DNA of 64,000 nt from Jiangella alkaliphila. Lineage in GTDB: Bacteria > Actinomycetota > Actinomycetes > Jiangellales > Jiangellaceae. The stretch lies in assembly GCF_900105925.1 (NCBI RefSeq), contig NZ_LT629791.1, positions 6,046,001 to 6,110,000 on the forward strand, written 5' to 3'. Below, piece after piece: positions 8,123 to 16,698 of this stretch. A program made the translations under genes and the position numbers. Positions within the stretch are counted from its first letter, which is position 1, and each line of letters starts with the position of its first letter. The notes beneath the pieces are model-generated. The model was not told the origin of the DNA. It searched no databases and worked only from the letters and a program-made list of their open reading frames with translations.

Positions 8123-8960
8123 GGGGGCGGGGGCGGGGGCGTGACGTCAGGCTGGCCGCCCAGGCGACCTCCCGTTCCGCGGCGGTGAACGCGCGCCCGC
8201 GGCGGTCCTGGTAGGTGGCCAGGAACGCCGCCGAGCTGTCGACCGGCGCCAGCGTGGGCGGGCCGGCGCTGGCGAACGCCCCGCTCGCGGCGCCGGCCAG
8301 CGCCGCCTCCGGCTGCCAGGCCAGGCTGTCCCAGTCGTGCACCATCCACACGTCGTGGCCGTGCCAGCGCAGGTTCTGCGCCTCGAAGTCGGCGTGCCCC
8401 AGCACGCACGGCAGGCCGGCGGCGAGCAGCCGCCGCCGCCGCGCCCGCTGTGCCGTGTCGACGACGTGGGCGGGGACGGCGCTCCGGTCGCGCTCGTCGA
8501 GGAAGTCGATGGCCGGCCACAGGCCGGGACCGGCGTGGTCCCACCGCGCCCACCGCGGGCTCGGCAGCGGCGGCGCGACGTCCACGCCGGCGAGCCCGGA
8601 CATCAGCTCGGCGAACACGCCGGCATACAGCGTGGCCACCTCCGGTGAGTCGCCGCCCAGCACGGCGCCGCCGGGCCGGTACTCCTCGGCGTGCACGGCC
8701 AGCGTCCCGACGCGCGGCACCGGCGTGATCGGCCGGGGGCACGGCAACCCGCGCTCGGCCAGCCGCCGCTGCGCCTCGACGCACGCGTCGGCCCGCCCGT
8801 CGTCGGGGCGCGCCTTCAGCACGACCTCCGCGCCGCCGGCCAGGCGCAGGCCGAACACGGCCGAGATCGAGTGCCGCGCGAACAGCACCCCGGCCGGCTC
8901 GGAGCCCAGCCGGTCCCGGCACCACGCCGGTGCCCAGTCCGGCAGCTCGTCCACCGTCAT
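8118..8960 (-). CDS. Aminoglycoside-phosphotransferase-like (APH family) kinase
   Basis: A 280-residue protein-kinase-like small-molecule phosphotransferase. The N-lobe lysine lies in AEVVLKARP. The catalytic loop is VLGHADFEAQNLRW (Asp base and Asn), and the metal-binding DxD-type motif is MVHDWDSLAWQPE. The family phosphorylates antibiotics, sugars, choline or homoserine; nothing here identifies the substrate. Its ATG overlaps the stop of the FMN-binding gene (ATGA), so they form a two-gene operon. The last residues (RPRPRPR) are encoded by a short GGGGGC repeat next to the terminator palindrome, which suggests the natural C-terminus was altered when that repeat arrived. Confidence 0.8.
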   Translation of the reverse strand: MTVDELPDWAPAWCRDRLGSEPAGVLFARHSISAVFGLRLAGGAEVVLKARPDDGRADACVEAQRRLAERGLPCPRPITPVPRVGTLAVHAEEYRPGGAVLGGDSPEVATLYAGVFAELMSGLAGVDVAPPLPSPRWARWDHAGPGLWPAIDFLDERDRSAVPAHVVDTAQRARRRRLLAAGLPCVLGHADFEAQNLRWHGHDVWMVHDWDSLAWQPEAALAGAASGAFASAGPPTLAPVDSSAAFLATYQDRRGRAFTAAEREVAWAASLTSRPRPRPR

Positions 8961-9397
8961 CGATCAGTCGGCGGCGCGCTGGGGCGGTAGCCGGCGGCCG
9001 CGGACGATCTCGGGCGGATGCGCACGTAGTGCGGCCGGGCGCCCGGCGCCCACGGCGTGAGCCCGAGTCCGGCCAGCCGCCGCCGCTCGGCGTCGTTCGT
9101 GACGGCCTCGGCGCGGCCGACCAGGACCACCGACCAGCCGGCCAGCGTGTCCGCGTCGTACTGGTCCGCCTCGAACGCCACGACGGCCGAGCGGGTGGCG
9201 GCGGCCAGCTTCGAGTCCATGCCGGTCCGGATGATGACGTCGTCGCCGTCGAGGACGAAGTTCACCGGCTGGATCGCCGGCAGCGCGCCCTCAGTGAACA
9301 CGATGCGGCCGATCGGCGCGCCCGCCAGCAGCGTGTAACACGTGCTCCGGTCCAGCTTCTCCAGCCCGGCGGAATCGGCATCGCTCGTGGCGTCCAC
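8957..9397 (-). CDS. Pyridoxamine 5'-phosphate oxidase-like FMN-binding protein
   Basis: A 146-residue split-barrel protein of the pyridoxamine-phosphate-oxidase/flavin-reductase fold. It has the motif GRIVFTEGALPAIQPVNFVLDGDDVIIRTG, then VAFEADQYDADTLAGWSVVLVGRAE and a C-terminal VRIRPRS. Such actinobacterial proteins usually bind FMN, F420 or haem. The start is GTG 9397, as no in-frame ATG precedes the conserved fold. It is the first gene of a two-gene unit with the phosphotransferase. Confidence 0.82.
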   Translation of the reverse strand: MDATSDADSAGLEKLDRSTCYTLLAGAPIGRIVFTEGALPAIQPVNFVLDGDDVIIRTGMDSKLAAATRSAVVAFEADQYDADTLAGWSVVLVGRAEAVTNDAERRRLAGLGLTPWAPGARPHYVRIRPRSSAAAGYRPSAPPTDR

Positions 9398-9450
9398 GCG
9401 ACCATGATCCGCCGCCGCCGGGCAACGCCGCCACCGGGGCCGTCGCGCAA

Positions 9451-9467
9451 GCCAGAAATCGATTGCC
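9451..9467. promoter_or_regulatory. Second AAATCGATT operator-like site
   Basis: The core AAATCGATT (9456-9464) matches the core of the perfect palindrome at 9600-9615, about 147 bases downstream. It could be an auxiliary operator for looping; the evidence is the shared core only. Confidence 0.25.
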
Positions 9468-9475
9468 TCCTCCGT

Positions 9476-9533
9476 CCCATGATCATCAACCTTTCGTGCT
9501 GCTCAAGTGACGCAAAAGGTTGATGATCATGGG
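9476..9533. terminator. 19-base-pair palindrome with CCCATGATCATC arm
   Basis: Arms 9476-9494 and 9515-9533 pair perfectly with a 20-base loop. It lies in the 296-base gap between the FMN-protein gene start and the sugar ABC operon. It belongs to the TGATCA palindrome group, though here it separates divergent genes rather than following a stop. Confidence 0.6.
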
Positions 9534-9566
9534 AGTGGGTCACGAGGTGGGCGAACGTGCCTCCTA

Positions 9567-9595
9567 TTGACGGCAGTCGCGGGCGGCTATATCGT
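9567..9595 (+). promoter_or_regulatory. Sigma-70-type promoter of the CUT1 sugar ABC operon
   Basis: TTGACG (9567-9572) and TATCGT (9590-9595) are separated by 17 bases, close to the housekeeping consensus. The predicted transcription start falls on the palindromic operator that begins at 9600, about 94 bases before the ATG. Confidence 0.65.
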
Positions 9596-9599
9596 TCCG

Positions 9600-9615
9600 C
9601 GGAAATCGATTTCCG
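9600..9615. promoter_or_regulatory. 16-base perfect palindrome, probable LacI-family operator
   Basis: CGGAAATCGATTTCCG is a perfect palindrome with a central CG, like LacI/PurR-family sites that control sugar ABC operons. It overlaps the predicted start point, so repression by occlusion is likely. No lacI-type gene lies in the window. Confidence 0.55.
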
Positions 9616-9693
9616 ACGTGTTGGCCCCGCTCCGGCCGCACGCACGGATCCCGGGCACCCGCCTCATCGCCGTCGTCGATCAAGGAGGATCCG

Positions 9694-11049
9694 ATGCGCT
9701 TCACCCGCGAACACCTGACCAGCACCGGTACGGAGACCAGCGCGCTGTCGCGGCGGCGGCTGCTGCAGCTCATGGGTGCCGCGGCGACCGTGCCGGTGCT
9801 CGGCTCGGTGGCCGGCTGCGAGAGCCCCGGCTCGACCAGCGACGGAGGCGGCGGGGGCGGAGGCGGCGGTGACACCCTGACGTTCGTGTACCGCGGCGAC
9901 GCCAACCAGCAGGAGGCGTTCAACAAGCTGTTCGCCGAGTTCAACAAGGTGGAGCCGGACATCAAGCTGCGCGCCCAGGGCATCGCGGCGGACACTTGGG
10001 GCGACTTCTCCAACACGGTGGCGACGCGCATCGCCGGCGGGCAGGTGCCCGACATCATCCAGATCGCCACCGAGGGGCAGCGGATCTTCGCGTCGAAGGA
10101 CCTGCTGGAGCCGCTCGAGCCGTACATGGAGCGCGACCAGGACATCGTCGACGACTACTTCGCCGACATCGACCCGAACCTCGTCGAGTGGAACACGAAG
10201 TACGCGTCGCACGACGGGCAGACGTACTACATCCCGGGCGGGTACAACACGGTCTGCTTCTGGTACAACACCGAGACCTGGGCGGCGGCCGGCGCGGCGC
10301 CCCCCACGGCCGGCTGGACGTGGGACGACTTCCTCGTCGCGGCCGAGCAGCTGAAGGCGGCCGGCGTCTTCATCCTGCCGATCGGGTCCGACCCGTTCAC
10401 CGCGATCATGCCGTGGATGCTGACGAACGGCGGGTCGCCGCTGGACGAGGAGTGGGCGACGCCGACGTTCGACACACCGCAGTCGATCGAGTCGCTGCAG
10501 TTCTGCCGCGACCTCATCGCCAACGGGTACGCGCCCGAGCCCGGCGGCGCCTTCGACGCGGGCGAGGCGCTCTCGAAGGGCACCCTGGCCGCGATCGCGG
10601 GCGGCCGCTGGCCGGTCATCGACATGCGCCGGCTGGAGCTGGTCGACAAGATGGCGATCGTGCCGATGCCGCAGAAGACCGGGCCCGGCTCGCCGGTCGG
10701 CTGGGACGCGTGGCCGATCACCAAGGCGTCGGAGAAGAAGAACGCCGCCTGGGCGTTCATCAAGTTCATGATGTCGAAGGAGGCCAGCGAGTACTACGCC
10801 TCGATCGGCGGCACCATCGTCCCGGCCCGGCTGTCCGTCGCGAACAGCCCCGCCTTCACCGACGACGCGCCCGAGGGGACGACGGCGCTCTCGGAGGCCA
10901 TCTCCTACGCCACCCCGGTCCCGTCGCCGGACCGGGGCGCCGAGGTGCAGACGGCGATGATCAACGCCTGGGACAAGGCGCTCAGCGGGAACGAGTCGCC
11001 CGAGGCGGCCCTGGCGCAGGCGAACGAGGAACTGGCCGGACTGCTATGA
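9694..11049 (+). CDS. Sugar ABC transporter substrate-binding lipoprotein (CUT1)
   Basis: A 451-residue extracellular solute-binding protein of the maltose/multiple-sugar type. The N-terminus has a Tat-like SRRRLLQL motif (19-26) and a lipobox ending at Cys42 (VAGC), followed by a serine/glycine linker. The mature domain begins DTLTFVYRGDANQQEAFNKLFAEFNK and ends with the helical tail typical of SBP family 1. An excellent Shine-Dalgarno, AAGGAGG (9682-9688), precedes the ATG. The stop overlaps the first permease start (ATGA). No ATPase gene is present, so a shared MsmK-type ATPase is probably used. The transported sugar is unknown; the broken GH116 and sulfatase genes downstream hint at a complex glycan. 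Confidence 0.9.
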   Translation: MRFTREHLTSTGTETSALSRRRLLQLMGAAATVPVLGSVAGCESPGSTSDGGGGGGGGGDTLTFVYRGDANQQEAFNKLFAEFNKVEPDIKLRAQGIAADTWGDFSNTVATRIAGGQVPDIIQIATEGQRIFASKDLLEPLEPYMERDQDIVDDYFADIDPNLVEWNTKYASHDGQTYYIPGGYNTVCFWYNTETWAAAGAAPPTAGWTWDDFLVAAEQLKAAGVFILPIGSDPFTAIMPWMLTNGGSPLDEEWATPTFDTPQSIESLQFCRDLIANGYAPEPGGAFDAGEALSKGTLAAIAGGRWPVIDMRRLELVDKMAIVPMPQKTGPGSPVGWDAWPITKASEKKNAAWAFIKFMMSKEASEYYASIGGTIVPARLSVANSPAFTDDAPEGTTALSEAISYATPVPSPDRGAEVQTAMINAWDKALSGNESPEAALAQANEELAGLL

Positions 11050-11981
11050 CGGCCGGCGTCGCCACCCCGGTCGGCATCGGCACGGACGGTCCACCGCGGC
11101 GCCGCGCCCGGCGCCGAGAGACGCTGGCGGGGTGGGCGTTCCTGAGCCCGGCGCTGGTGCTGTTCCTCGTCTTCATCGCGGGCCCGCTCGCGTTCGCGAT
11201 CTTCCTGAGCGTCCACTCGTGGGACCTGCTGACGCCGCGCGAGTACGTCGGCCTGGAGAACTTCCGGCGGCTGTTCTCCGACCCGCTGCTGCCGAAGGCG
11301 CTGCTGAACACGTTCCTGTTCGCACTGGCCTCCGTGGTGACGCACGTGTTCGGCGCGCTGCTGCTGGCGCTGGCGGTGAACCGGCCGATGAACCGGTTCG
11401 TCTCGTACTTCACCCGCAGCGCGGTGTTCTTCCCGTACCTGCTGTCGTGGGCGGCGGTCGCGCTGCTGTGGAAGTACGTGCTCGACCCGACGTTCGGGCT
11501 GGTGGCGTACTACCTCGACAAGATCGGCATCGACGCGCCGAACTGGTTCGTCGACCCCACGTGGTCGCTGCCGGCGATCATCGGGATCGACTTCTGGTAC
11601 ACCATCGGCTTCACCTTCGTGATCATGCTCGCCGGCCTGCAGACGGTGCCGTCGGAGCTGGTCGAGGCGGCCCGGACGGACGGCGCGAACCGGTGGCAGG
11701 TCTTCTGGCACGTGACCGTCCCGATGATGTCGCCGGTGCTGTTCTTCGCGGTGATCATCACGTTCATCGGCGCGTTCCAGATCTTCGACCCGATCCAGAT
11801 CATCACCGGCGGCGGGCCGGACGACGCCACGATGACGATCGTCATGTACCTGTACCAGACCGGATTCCAGGCCTTCCAGATCGGCTACGCGTCGGCCATC
11901 GCGATCCTCGTGTTCGTCGTGATCATGGCGGTGACCGGCCTGCAGTTCCTGGTCGCGCGGAAGTGGGTGTACGAGCGATGA
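11046..11981 (+). CDS. Sugar ABC transporter permease (MalF/UgpA-like)
   Basis: A 311-residue permease with six predicted membrane helices. It has the binding-protein-dependent transport signature VEAARTDGANRWQVFWHVTVPMMSP (EAA loop), which docks the ATPase. The arginine-rich cytoplasmic N-terminus (PPRRRARRRETLAGW) precedes the first helix. The ATG at 11046 overlaps the stop of the binding-protein gene, and its own stop overlaps the second permease start. It forms the membrane channel with the next gene product. Confidence 0.9.
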   Translation: MTAGVATPVGIGTDGPPRRRARRRETLAGWAFLSPALVLFLVFIAGPLAFAIFLSVHSWDLLTPREYVGLENFRRLFSDPLLPKALLNTFLFALASVVTHVFGALLLALAVNRPMNRFVSYFTRSAVFFPYLLSWAAVALLWKYVLDPTFGLVAYYLDKIGIDAPNWFVDPTWSLPAIIGIDFWYTIGFTFVIMLAGLQTVPSELVEAARTDGANRWQVFWHVTVPMMSPVLFFAVIITFIGAFQIFDPIQIITGGGPDDATMTIVMYLYQTGFQAFQIGYASAIAILVFVVIMAVTGLQFLVARKWVYER

Positions 11982-12874
11982 GCCTGCGCGTCGACGTGGA
12001 CGCGAACGACCTCCTCCGGCCCCGCGAACGGCCGCGCGAGCGCGGGCGCCGGCGGCGTCGTCCGGGCGCGATCGCCTTCGACGTCCTGGTGCTGGTCATC
12101 GGGCTGCTCATGGCCGCGCCGCTGGTCTGGCTGTTCGCCGCCAGCGCGACCGAGCCGGGCGAGGCGTTCACGCTGCCGCCGAACTGGCTGCCGTCGCCGT
12201 TCTCGACCGAGAACTACTCTTACGCACTCGAGCTCATACCGTTCGGGCGGATGGCGCTGAACAGCCTGATCGTGGCCGTCATCAGCGTCGGCGGGTCGCT
12301 GCTGGTCGCCGTCCTGGCCGCGTACGCGTTCTCGCGGCTGTCGTTCACCGGGCGCGACCAGATCCTGGTGGCGATGCTGAGCGCGCTGATGGTGCCGGCG
12401 CAGCTGACGATCATCCCGGTGTTCGTGCTGATGCGTAACCTCAACCTGGTGGACACGCTGACGTCGCTGTGGCTGCCGGCGCTGATCAACGTGTTCGCGA
12501 TCTTCTTCCTGCGGCAGTACTTCAACTCGATCCCGCGCGAGCTGGACGAGGCGGCCCGCATCGACGGCGCCGGCCACCTGTGGATCCTGTTCCGGATGCT
12601 GGTGCCGCTGTCCGGCCCGGCGCTGTCGGCGCTGGCGATCCTCGGCTTCCAGGCGTCGTGGAACAACTACTTCGGCCCGCTGATCTTCATCTCCAGCCCG
12701 GAGAAGATGACGCTGCCGCTGGGGCTGGTGACGCTGCAGAGCGGCCAGGGCGGCGCGCCGGCCGCGGTCGTGTTCGCCGCGATCGCGATGGTGGTGGCGC
12801 CGGTCCTCGTCCTGTTCCTCGCCTTCCAGCGCAACTTCGTCGCGTCGGTGGCGACCGCGGGGTTGCGGGGATGA
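11978..12874 (+). CDS. Sugar ABC transporter permease (MalG/UgpE-like)
   Basis: A 298-residue permease, the second half of the channel. After an arginine-rich start come six predicted helices. The EAA loop reads LDEAARIDGAGHLWILFRMLVPLSGPAL. The family hallmark NSLIVAVISVGGSLLVAVLAAYAFSRL is also present. Start and stop both overlap neighbours (ATGA), so translation is coupled across the operon. Confidence 0.9.
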   Translation: MSLRVDVDANDLLRPRERPRERGRRRRRPGAIAFDVLVLVIGLLMAAPLVWLFAASATEPGEAFTLPPNWLPSPFSTENYSYALELIPFGRMALNSLIVAVISVGGSLLVAVLAAYAFSRLSFTGRDQILVAMLSALMVPAQLTIIPVFVLMRNLNLVDTLTSLWLPALINVFAIFFLRQYFNSIPRELDEAARIDGAGHLWILFRMLVPLSGPALSALAILGFQASWNNYFGPLIFISSPEKMTLPLGLVTLQSGQGGAPAAVVFAAIAMVVAPVLVLFLAFQRNFVASVATAGLRG

Positions 12875-13575
12875 CGATGCGGACGATCGCGCTCCCCGGT
12901 CCGGCCGGGGCCGCCGCGGAGGAGGACTGGCTGCCCCGCGGCGCCCGGGCGCTGTGGGCCAGGGCGCCGTGGGTGCTGGCCGGGTCGCTGCCGGTGTTCG
13001 CCGTCGTCGTGGCGGCGAGCCGGCTGAGCGGCGGTCACCTGCTGGTCATGACGGCGATCGCCGGCCTGGTGGGTGCCCCGGCGCTCGTCGGGCTGACGGT
13101 CGTCGCCCAGCGGCTGGTGGTCGACGGCGACCTGCGGGCCTGTGATCTGTGGACCCCCGGGTGGCTCCGGGCCGTCGCCGTGGTCTGGACCGCCACGGCC
13201 GCCGTCGCGCTGACGCTGGTGGCCTTCGAGGTGTACGGGCGGACGGGGTCGGCGGCGGCCCTGGTGCCGGCGCTGGCCGGGTCGGTCGTCGCCGCCCACG
13301 CCGTCCTGCTGGCACCCGCCGCCGTCGCGCTGATCCTCGACCGGCCCGGCGCGCCGTGGCGCAACGTCTGGGTCGTCGCGTTCATCGCCGCCGCCCGCCG
13401 TCCGGTACCGGTGCTGGGCGGGTGGGTGGCCGCGGCGCTGCTGGCCTGGCTGGCGCTTCGGCTCCAGGTACTGCTGCTCGTCGTCCCGGGCGTCGCCGCG
13501 GTGGTGCTGGTCAGCGCCGCGTGGACGGCGCTCGGCGGGCTCGGCGTCACGCCGGCCCGGCGTACCGATCGCTGA
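12871..13575 (+). CDS. DUF624-like (YesL-type) membrane protein
   Basis: A 234-residue protein with about five membrane helices. It starts at ATG 12871, overlapping the permease stop. Its size, position and pattern (helix pair, then DLWTPGWLRAVAVVWTATAAVAL) match DUF624/YesL proteins, which typically accompany CUT1 sugar transporters. No enzymatic motif is visible. Function is unknown; an accessory role in transporter assembly is plausible. It is the last gene of the intact operon. Confidence 0.6.
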   Translation: MTMRTIALPGPAGAAAEEDWLPRGARALWARAPWVLAGSLPVFAVVVAASRLSGGHLLVMTAIAGLVGAPALVGLTVVAQRLVVDGDLRACDLWTPGWLRAVAVVWTATAAVALTLVAFEVYGRTGSAAALVPALAGSVVAAHAVLLAPAAVALILDRPGAPWRNVWVVAFIAAARRPVPVLGGWVAAALLAWLALRLQVLLLVVPGVAAVVLVSAAWTALGGLGVTPARRTDR

Positions 13576-13591
13576 AACCGAAAGGACCTCC

Positions 13592-14250
13592 ATGCCGGAA
13601 CCCCGCTCGATCGCGCACGAGGACGGACGGCACGTCGCCATGCCGCTCGGCGGCATCGGCACCGGCACGGTGGCGCTCGGCGCCGACGGCGGGCTGCGTC
13701 AGTGGCAGCTGCACAACCTCGGCAACCACCGCGGCGACCTGCCCGGCTCGTTCCTCGCGCTCCGGGCGACCCAGTGGGAGCCGCCGCTGGACGAGCTCCG
13801 CGTCCTGCAGGCGCGGCCGGCTCCGGGGCCGCACGCGCCGACGCCGCTGGTCACCGACGACGTCGTGCCCGGGTGGCAGGCGGCGAGGGCTGGACCCACG
13901 TCGTCATGGAGAACCACACGCTGGCCCCCGCACACCCCGGAGCCGGGCAGCTGGTGCTCGCCGTCGACGATCCCGGTGCGGCCGTGCTCGCGCAGTGGCG
14001 GCGGCCGGAGGAGTTCCTGGCCTTCCTGCGCCGCCGCGGCCTGAGCCGGGCCGGCGGGCTCCCGGACGACGGAACCAGCTGGCCGGTCACGCTGGGCACG
14101 GCCTGGGGCCAGGTGTCGCGGTCGGGCGCGACGGTGACGCTCGACGTCCTGCATGGGGAGGCGCCGGTGCGCCGCTGGGAGCTCATCGGGCCTGACGGCG
14201 ACGTCGTCGCGGCTGCCGACAGTCACCCCGAACGGGTGACGCTCCCCTAG
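13592..14250 (+). pseudogene. GH116/glucosylceramidase-like remnant, frameshifted and internally shortened
   Basis: A good AAAGGA site precedes ATG 13592. The first ~100 codons encode the N-terminal signature of GH116 (non-lysosomal glucosylceramidase-like) enzymes: MPLGGIGTGTVALGADGGL, then LVTDDVVPGWQ. The frame then shifts by one near 13885-13900, within a GGCGGCGAGGG run. The -1 frame continues with EGWTHVVMENHTLAPA to a stop at 14248-14250. The total is ~219 codons, against about 800 in the family. The catalytic barrel is missing, so both a deletion and a frameshift have occurred. It probably once belonged to the sugar-uptake operon just upstream. The family assignment rests on remembered motifs. 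Confidence 0.6.
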
Positions 14251-14298
14251 GCCGGCGCCCCGAACGATGGAGACATCGATCGGGAGGGGAGCCGGCTC

Positions 14299-16641
14299 AT
14301 GGGCAACAGGTTCGAGGGCGTCATCGACGTGGACGTGCGGGACTCGAGGCCGGACTGGGCGCCGTACCTCCAGCCGGTGGCGCCGGACGGCGCGCCCAAC
14401 GTCTTGTACATCGTGCTCGACGACGTCGGGTTCGCCGCCATGGAGCCGTGGGGCGGGCTGATCGAGACGCCGAACATCCGGCGGCTGGCCGAGCGCGGCC
14501 TCACGTACACGAACTGGCACACCACGGCGCTGTGCTCGCCGACCCGCTCGTCGCTGCTGACCGGGCGCAACCACACGACCAACGGGATGGCCTGCATCGC
14601 CGAGGCGACCGTCGGCTTCCCCAACGGCAACGGCCACATCCCGTTCGAGTGCGCGACGATCGCCGAGGTGCTGGGCGAGCGCGGGTGGAACACCTACATG
14701 CTCGGCAAGTGGCACCTGTGCCCGGCTGACGAGATGAACCTGGCCTCGACGAAGCGGAACTGGCCGATCGGGCGCGGGTTCGAGCGCTACTACGGCTTCC
14801 TCGGCGGCGAGACCAACCAGTGGTACCCGGACCTCGTCTACGACAACCACCCGGTGTAGCAGCCGTCGCTGCCCGAGGACGGCTACCACCTGACGACCGA
14901 CCTGACCGACCGGGCGATCGAGTTCATCCGCGACGCGAAGATGATCACGCCGGGCAAGCCGTTCTTCATGTACTTCTGCCCCGGCGCCACGCACGCGCCG
15001 CACCAGGTCGCGAAGGAGTGGATTGACCGGTACCGGGGCCGGTTCGACGAGGGCTACGAGGCGTACCGCGAGCGGGTGTTCGCCCGGCAGAAGGAGCTGG
15101 GGATCTTCCCCGCGGGCGCCGAGCTGTCCCCGTCCAACCCGAACGCGGAGGAGACCTCCCCGGACGGCAAGCCGTGGCCGGCCCTGGACGTCGTCCGGCC
15201 GTGGGACTCGCTGTCGGAGGAGGAGAGGCGGCTGTTCTGCCGCATGGCCGAGGTGTACGCCGGGTTCCTGTCGCACACCGACCACGAGATCGGCCGGCTG
15301 CTGGACTACCTGGACCGGTCCGGCCAGTTCGACAACACCATCATCGTGCTGGTGTCCGACAACGGCGCCAGCGGCGAGGGCGGGCCGAACGGCTCGGTCA
15401 ACGAGAACAAGTTCTTCAACAACATCCCCGACGACCTCGAGGAGAACCTGCGCGCCATCGACGAGCTCGGCTCGCCGTCCACCTACAACCACTACCCGGT
15501 GGGCTGGGCGTGGGCGTTCAACACACCGTTCAAGATGTGGAAGCGGTACAACTTCGAGGGCGGCGTGGCCGACCCGCTGCTGGTGTCGTGGCCGGCCGGC
15601 ATCGCGGCCCGGGGCGAGCTGCGCCACCAGTTCCTGCACGCCACCGACATCGTCCCGACCATGTACGACCTGCTGGACGTCGAGCTGCCGGACACCGTCA
15701 AGGGGTACCCGCAGCTGCCGCTGGAGGGCGTGAGCTTCCGGTCGACCTTCGAGAGCGACGACGTGCCGACGCCCAAGGAGTCGGCGTTCTTCTCGATGCT
15801 CGGGTCGCGGGCGGTGTGGCACAAGGGCTGGAAGGCGGTCACCGTCCACCCGACGATCGCCGGCTGGAGCCACTTCGACCAGGACCGCTGGGAGCTGTAC
15901 CACACCGACGCCGACCCGACCGAGAGCCACGACCTCGCCGCGGAGCACCCGGTCAAGCTGCAGGAGATGATCAGCCACTGGTTCCACCTCGCCGGGATGT
16001 ACCACGGCCTGCCGCTGGTCGACCTGACGGCGGCCGAGGTGCTGTCCGACCCGACCCGGCCCCAGGTGGCGCCGCCGCGCGGGCGGTACGTCTACTACCC
16101 GGGGACCGCCGAGGTGCCCGAGACCGCGGCGGTGAACGTCCGCAACCGCGACTTCACCATCGCCGTCGAGACGCACATCGACACGGCTGACGCCCAGGGC
16201 GTGCTGTTCTCGCACGGCGCCCGGTTCGGCGGCCACGCCCTGTACGTCAAGGACGGCCGGCTGCGCTACGTCTACAACTTCGTCGGCAGCAACGTTCAGA
16301 CGATCGTCGGCGACGCTGCCGTGCCCACGGGCGACGTCGTGCTGTCGGCCGCCTTCGTCAAGGCCGGCGACGCGCTGCCGACCACCGGCACGCTGAGCCT
16401 GTACATCGACGACCGGTTGGTCGGCGAGGGCACGATCGTCACCCAGCCGGGCAACTTCTCCCTCGTCGGCGAGGGCCTCAACGTCGGACAGGACCCGGCG
16501 TCGCCGGTCACCGAGGACTACCCCGGCGCCAGCCCGTACGCCTTCACCGGCGGCACCATCATTGCCGCCATCGTCGACGTCTCCGGCGAGCCGTTCGTCG
16601 ACCTCGAGAAGGAGGCCGTGGCCATGATGGCCCGCGAGTGA
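14299..16641 (+). pseudogene. Arylsulfatase interrupted by an in-frame amber codon
   Basis: One frame runs from ATG 14299 (GGGAGGGG upstream) to 16641, 781 codons. It is broken by a single TAG at 14857-14859 (codon 187). Before it stand the sulfatase signature CSPTRSSLLTGRN (Cys79, the formylglycine site) and GKWHLCP. After it, in the same frame, come FFMYFCPGATHAPHQVAKEW, the metal-site VSDNGASGEGG and a C-terminal beta-sandwich-like region (VNVRNRDFTIAVETHID onward). Length and order match full-size arylsulfatases (~780 residues). A GAG-to-TAG change would explain the stop. Either the gene is dead, or two fragments or read-through product are made. All other positions look intact, so the mutation is recent or a sequencing error. 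Confidence 0.8.
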
Positions 16642-16648
16642 GCCCGAT

Positions 16649-16698
16649 GATGGGTGAGCGTCTGCTGTGGCCATGACAACAGCAGCCGCTCACCCATC
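16649..16698. repeat. Palindrome, left copy of a twin pair bracketing the DUF559 gene
   Basis: Arms 16649-16668 and 16679-16698 pair over 20 bases with one mismatch and a 10-base loop. The 50-base unit is 46/50 identical to the palindrome at 17839-17888 in the same orientation, with the first 27 bases identical. The stop codon of the minus-strand DUF559 gene (16690-16692) lies in the right arm. It probably acts as a bidirectional terminator. Confidence 0.7.

Noticed and set aside
14857..14859. TAG read as pyrrolysine or programmed read-through
   Set aside because: Sulfatases have no known pyrrolysine at this place, no pyl genes are visible and no downstream recoding structure was seen. A point mutation is simpler.
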